Shown in pieces: positions 60,638 through 64,000 of a stretch of 64,000 nucleotides of DNA. Under the pieces are notes generated by a model, which saw only the letters and a list, made by a program, of their open reading frames with translations, was not told the origin of the DNA and ran no database searches. Within the stretch, counting starts at the first letter, position 1. Each line of letters starts with the position of its first letter. Source of the DNA: Hyphomicrobiales bacterium. Its GTDB lineage: Bacteria; Pseudomonadota; Alphaproteobacteria; Rhizobiales; Rhizobiaceae. The position numbers and the translations under genes are program-made. The stretch spans positions 1 through 64,000 of the forward strand of contig JAFKJY010000047.1 of the NCBI GenBank assembly GCA_017305835.1, given 5' to 3'.

Positions 60638-61459
60638 TCAGCCCCGCGCCTTGCGCGGCTTGCCGGAATGGGTGAAGCCGGGATCGCGGTAGGTGCGCTC
60701 GGCGGTGAGCGCGTCCTCCGACAGGTATTTCGTGCTGCTCCAGCCGCCGTCGACGGCCAGCACCTGGCCGTTGATCCAGCCCGACGCGGGCGAGGACAGG
60801 AACAGGATCGCCTGCGCGACGTCCTCGGGCGTGCCCATGCGTGGGGCCGGCGTCATGTCGAGGTTCATGCGCCGGAACCCTTCGTCCTCGAGCCGGTGGA
60901 AGGTCATCGGCGTCGGGATGACGCCGGGCGCCACCACGTTGGAACGCACGCCCGACGATCCGTACTGCGCGGCGAGGTGGGTGGTGAGCGCGTTGAGCCC
61001 GCCCTTGGCGGCCGAATAGGCGCCGCCGCGCAGGCCGCCGAGGATCGAATAGGTCGAGCTGACGTTGACGATGGTCGCCTCGTCGCCGAACGCCTTCAGC
61101 GCCTCGCGGCAGAAGCGGAAGGGCGCGCGCAGCATCAGGCCGAGGAAGTAGTCGAGGGTAGCATCGTCGGTCTCGTGCACCGGCTTGGGGCTGCCGATGC
61201 CGGCATTGTTGACGAGATGGTCGAGCCGGCCGAAACGCTCCATAGCGAAGCCGACGGCGCGGGCCGGCGCCTCGTCGGCACCGGCGTCGAGCGCGATCGT
61301 CGCGACCGGCGCCGCGCCGCCGGCGAGTTCGGCTTCCATGGCCGCGAGCTTCTTGGGGTCGCGGGCCACGCCGACGACCGCCACGCCGGCCTCCACGAAA
61401 GCGCGCGCGGTGGCGAGGCCGATGCCGCTGGAGGCGCCGGTGATGAGGGCAACGCGCAT
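60638..61459 (-). CDS. Short-chain dehydrogenase/reductase
   Basis: Oxidoreductase of 273 residues: ITGASSGIGLA, VNNAGIG, catalytic Ser in VSSTYSILGG and YSAAK (Tyr/Lys), with a typical C-terminal GQVLAVDGGW. AAGGA lies upstream of the ATG, inside the junction with the preceding acyl-CoA dehydrogenase gene, whose stop is one base away. It converges on the ThDP-enzyme gene. A 3-hydroxyacyl-CoA dehydrogenase role is plausible, as the hydratase gene lacks that domain. Confidence 0.87.
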   Translation of the reverse strand: MRVALITGASSGIGLATARAFVEAGVAVVGVARDPKKLAAMEAELAGGAAPVATIALDAGADEAPARAVGFAMERFGRLDHLVNNAGIGSPKPVHETDDATLDYFLGLMLRAPFRFCREALKAFGDEATIVNVSSTYSILGGLRGGAYSAAKGGLNALTTHLAAQYGSSGVRSNVVAPGVIPTPMTFHRLEDEGFRRMNLDMTPAPRMGTPEDVAQAILFLSSPASGWINGQVLAVDGGWSSTKYLSEDALTAERTYRDPGFTHSGKPRKARG

Positions 61460-61460
61460 G

Positions 61461-62441
61461 TCAGGTCCTTTCGTGTGCTGGTCGAAGCGGCGCCATCGGT
61501 GCCGGAAGATCGAGGATCGGTCGGGCTTCCCCGAGCCGTGAGAGCAGGTGTGCCTGCTTGACGAAATGGTGCGCGTCGGCCTCCGCCGAGAAGCCGATGC
61601 CGCCATGGATCTGGACGCAGGCGCGCGCATTGGCGAGCGCTGTGCGCGGCGCCAGCCGGCGCAGCGCCGCCACCTGGAATTCCGCATCCGGCCGGCCGTC
61701 GGCGAGTGCGATCGCGGCGATGTCGAGCTGCGCCGACAGCATCTCGGCGGCGATCGCCATGTTGGCGCAATGGTGCTTGATCGCCTGGAAGGCGCCGATC
61801 GGCTTGCCGAACTGCTGGCGCAGGCCGGCATAGGCGACGGCGAGGTCGCGGGTCGCTTCGGCGACGCCGAGCAGTTGCGCGGAGACGAGCAGGTCGGCCG
61901 TGGCAAGCACGCGCGCATCGTCGCTTCGCGCGACAGCGCCTGCGTCGCCGGGCATGCGCGCGACGGCCAGCGAGCGGCCGAGGCCCGCCTCGGGCTGCGC
62001 ATGCGCGATCTCGACGAGGGCGAGGCCGCGATCCTCGAAGAGCAGCGCCATCTCCGCATTCGCGGGATCGAGAAGCAGGATGTCGCCGCCGCTGGCGACG
62101 GCGAGGCAGGCCTGGCGCTCCAGCCCGGCGAAGGCGGCGGCTAGGTCGGCCATGCCGGCCCGCCGGGCGACCGCCGCGGCCAATGTGGCCGCCAGCGCGC
62201 GCGGCGAGACGAGGTGGCGGCCGAGCAGCGCATGGAGCAGCGCTTCCTCGACCAGCGTGAAGCCGGCGCCGCCCTCGGGTTCCGGAACCGAGAGCGAGAA
62301 GGCGCCGAATTCGGCGAGCGGCGCGAGGTCGTCCGGCCGGCCCTCGCGCAGCCGCGCGACGGGGAAGCCTGTGGCGAGCAAAGCGCCTGCGGCGTCGAGG
62401 ATCTGGCGCTGGTCCTCGGAGCGGTTGAGGTCGAAGCTCAC
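61461..62441 (-). CDS. Acyl-CoA dehydrogenase-like subunit, small, no canonical Glu
   Basis: Protein of 326 residues, shorter than the usual 380. It begins MSFDLNRSEDQRQILDAAGA and shows the C-terminal helical domain with RQQFGKPIGAFQAIKHHCAN and ACVQIHGGIGFSAE. No YEGT-type catalytic Glu is seen at the end. Small members with this architecture form heteromers with a larger partner in steroid and terpenoid degradation. GTG 62441 has GGGAG, which overlaps the stop of the larger dehydrogenase gene, so the two are coupled. Confidence 0.85.
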   Translation of the reverse strand: MSFDLNRSEDQRQILDAAGALLATGFPVARLREGRPDDLAPLAEFGAFSLSVPEPEGGAGFTLVEEALLHALLGRHLVSPRALAATLAAAVARRAGMADLAAAFAGLERQACLAVASGGDILLLDPANAEMALLFEDRGLALVEIAHAQPEAGLGRSLAVARMPGDAGAVARSDDARVLATADLLVSAQLLGVAEATRDLAVAYAGLRQQFGKPIGAFQAIKHHCANMAIAAEMLSAQLDIAAIALADGRPDAEFQVAALRRLAPRTALANARACVQIHGGIGFSAEADAHHFVKQAHLLSRLGEARPILDLPAPMAPLRPAHERT

Positions 62442-62445
62442 GGCG

Positions 62446-63567
62446 CTACTCCCGCGGCAGGCCGAGCACGCGCTCGGCGATGATGTTGCGCTGGATCTCC
62501 GCCGTGCCGCCCGCGATCGTCTCGCTGTAGGCCTCGAGGTAGTCGTGGCTCCAGTCGTTGTCGACCAGCGCCTCCGGGCCGATGATGTCCATCGCGGTGC
62601 GGTAGATGCGCTGGGCGAGCTCCGCGAAATGGAGGCGCATCATCGAGCCGTCGGACTGCGTGGCCGGCTCGCGCAGCACCATGCGATAGGTCATGGCGCG
62701 CAGCGCCGCGGCCTCCGCGCGCAGGTCCGCGAGGCGCTCGGCCAGCGCGGTGCCGGGCTGCGGCCCGGCCAGCGCGATCAGGTCCTCGACCTTCACCGAC
62801 AGCTCGAACTGCAGCCCCATGGCCGCCGTCTTGCGCTCGAAGCCGAGCGTGGTCATCGCCACGCGCCAGCCGTCGTTCAGCGCGCCGACCACGTTGGAGA
62901 GCGGGATGCGGACGTCGTCGTAGAACACCTCGGCGAAATGCGACACGCCGGCCATGTTCACGATTGGCCGCACGGTGATGCCGGGCGTTCGCATGTCGCA
63001 GATCACCCAGGACAGGCCCTTATGCCGCTTCGAGCCCGGCTCGGTGCGGATCAGCAGCTCCTGGAAGTCGGCGACGTCGGAATAGCTCGACCAGATCTTC
63101 TGCCCGTTGACCACGAGGTGGTCGCCGTCGACCGTACCCGTCGTCTTCAGCGAGGCGAGGTCCGAGCCGGAGCCGGGCTCGGAAAAGCCCTGGCACCACA
63201 GCGCCTCGCCCGACAGGATGCGCGGCAGGTGGAAGGCCTTCTGCTCGTCCGTGCCGCAGGCGATCAGCGTCGGCCCGGCATGGTTGAGCCCGACGAAGGT
63301 GCAGTCGAGCGCGGACGGCGCGCGGGCGCGGACATATTCCTCGTACCAGATCAGGATGCGCTGCGGCGGCAGGCCCTGTCCGCCGAACTCCTTCGGCCAG
63401 CCGATGCCGGCCCAGCCGCCCTGCCGGCAGCGCGCGAGCCAGGCACGCGCGAAGTCGGATGCGGCCCTGCCTTCGTGCGGCGCGCGGGCGGCCGGCACGT
63501 TGGCGAGCAGCCACTGCCGCGCGGCCGCGCGGAAGGCCTCGTCCTCGGGGGTGGTCTTCAACTGCAT
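62446..63567 (-). CDS. Acyl-CoA dehydrogenase, large partner subunit
   Basis: Protein of 373 residues. FAD/substrate loop CQGFSEPGSGSDLASLKTTG, NGQKIWSSYSDVADF, WVICDMRTPGITVRPI and the C-terminal IAGGTAEIQRNIIAERVLGL. The position of the common catalytic Glu (YEGT) is AGGT, so the base must come from elsewhere, as in several FadE-type enzymes. It is coupled to the smaller dehydrogenase gene by 4 bases and probably forms an alpha2beta2 enzyme with it. Confidence 0.88.
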   Translation of the reverse strand: MQLKTTPEDEAFRAAARQWLLANVPAARAPHEGRAASDFARAWLARCRQGGWAGIGWPKEFGGQGLPPQRILIWYEEYVRARAPSALDCTFVGLNHAGPTLIACGTDEQKAFHLPRILSGEALWCQGFSEPGSGSDLASLKTTGTVDGDHLVVNGQKIWSSYSDVADFQELLIRTEPGSKRHKGLSWVICDMRTPGITVRPIVNMAGVSHFAEVFYDDVRIPLSNVVGALNDGWRVAMTTLGFERKTAAMGLQFELSVKVEDLIALAGPQPGTALAERLADLRAEAAALRAMTYRMVLREPATQSDGSMMRLHFAELAQRIYRTAMDIIGPEALVDNDWSHDYLEAYSETIAGGTAEIQRNIIAERVLGLPRE

Positions 63568-63574
63568 CGGGCTA

Positions 63575-64000
63575 TCAGGACATCCAGCCGCCGGCGACGT
63601 CGACGACGCTGCCGGTCATGTAGCTCGAATCGTCGCCGGCGAGGAACCGCACGACGGTGGCGATCTCCACCGGCCGGCCGACGCGGCCCATGGCGACGCT
63701 GTACATCTGCCGCTCCATCTGCGTGGCGTCGACGTCGGCGGCCATCGGCGTGTCGATCGTGCCCGGCGCGATGGCGTTGACGCGGATGCCGTGCGGCGCC
63801 AGCGTCTTGGCCATGCTGCGGGTCAGGCCGATGAGGCCGGCCTTGGACGTGCCGTAGGGGATGATCGGGCTGCCGAGCTTGCCGTTGATCGAGGCGATGT
63901 TGACGATGCTGCCGCCCGTGCCGGCGGCAACCATGCGGCGCGCCAGCTCCTGGCTGAGCAGGAAGGGCGCGCGCAGGTTGACGGCGAGCACGCGGTCGAG
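63575..64000 (-). CDS. Short-chain dehydrogenase/reductase, C-terminal part
   Basis: At least 142 C-terminal residues of an SDR; the N-terminus with the cofactor loop lies beyond the right edge. Visible: VLAVNLRAPFLLSQELARRM, catalytic Ser in VNIASINGKLG, YGTSK (Tyr/Lys) and GSVVDVAGGWMS at the end. It is followed by the two coupled acyl-CoA dehydrogenase genes in the same direction, 7 bases apart, so it belongs to the same operon. Confidence 0.88.
   Translation of the reverse strand, partial: LDRVLAVNLRAPFLLSQELARRMVAAGTGGSIVNIASINGKLGSPIIPYGTSKAGLIGLTRSMAKTLAPHGIRVNAIAPGTIDTPMAADVDATQMERQMYSVAMGRVGRPVEIATVVRFLAGDDSSYMTGSVVDVAGGWMS

Overview
The window is uniformly GC-rich, uses many GTG and TTG starts and is packed with ABC importers, UxaA/enolase-type sugar-acid enzymes, a kdp operon and an NnrS/NsrR pair. 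This fits a metabolically versatile alphaproteobacterium, probably of the Rhizobiales (inferred; no rRNA or tRNA lies here to prove it). I see no insertion sequence, phage gene, integrase or CRISPR array. No gene-free stretch exceeds about 300 bases; the longest, 37399-37651 and 7411-7610, are promoter regions.

Left part (1-12001). A peptide-type ABC importer (ATPase, two permeases; minus strand) runs off the left edge next to a HutC-type GntR regulator. Upstream is a carbohydrate-acid island. On the minus strand it has a MalE/F/G-type importer and an enolase-superfamily dehydratase. Divergently, on the plus strand, it has an amidohydrolase-type lactonase, a MalK ATPase, an SDR, and a UxaA dehydratase split into two overlapping genes. 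Two matching operators (AACAG-N14-CTGTT) lie on the two divergent promoters. The set resembles a non-phosphorylative sugar-acid route of the L-fucose/L-rhamnose kind.

Middle part (12018-27416). This second catabolic island is bracketed by a family of AT-rich palindromes at 12025, 13793 and 19043, probably bound by the FCD-type GntR regulator encoded at 17120. It contains two family-5 solute-binding proteins (one without a signal peptide), a DppB permease, a fused DppC-DppD protein and a DppF ATPase. Its enzymes are a 2-hydroxyacid dehydrogenase, aminotransferase, FAA hydrolase, SDR, metallo-beta-lactamase-fold enzyme, M20 amidohydrolase and two alpha/beta hydrolases, one of which has lost its nucleophile.

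Nucleoside-like island (27433-37398, all minus strand). Ten genes: an MBL-fold hydrolase, a MalE-type binding protein, a HAD hydrolase, an adenosine-deaminase-family enzyme, a divergent S-adenosylhomocysteinase-like protein, a LysR regulator, MalF/G/K and an HD-domain hydrolase. Two closely similar LysR boxes sit about 76-79 bp upstream of the two main transcription units. This is my best candidate for an undescribed system: import and dismantling of a nucleoside conjugate.

Right part (37567-64000). An NMT1-type ABC importer is followed by nnrS behind an FNR/NnrR-like box. An NsrR-like repressor and a FecBCD-type metal-chelate importer come next. Then follows a complete kdpFABCDE cluster, preceded by an extra 27-residue membrane peptide whose ribosome-binding site lies in a hairpin. 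The last 11 kb is a CoA-thioester degradation island: TetR regulator, three acyl-CoA dehydrogenases, two crotonase-fold proteins, thiolase, nitronate-monooxygenase-like protein, a ThDP enzyme and two SDRs. It resembles breakdown of an aromatic, terpenoid or steroid-like acid.
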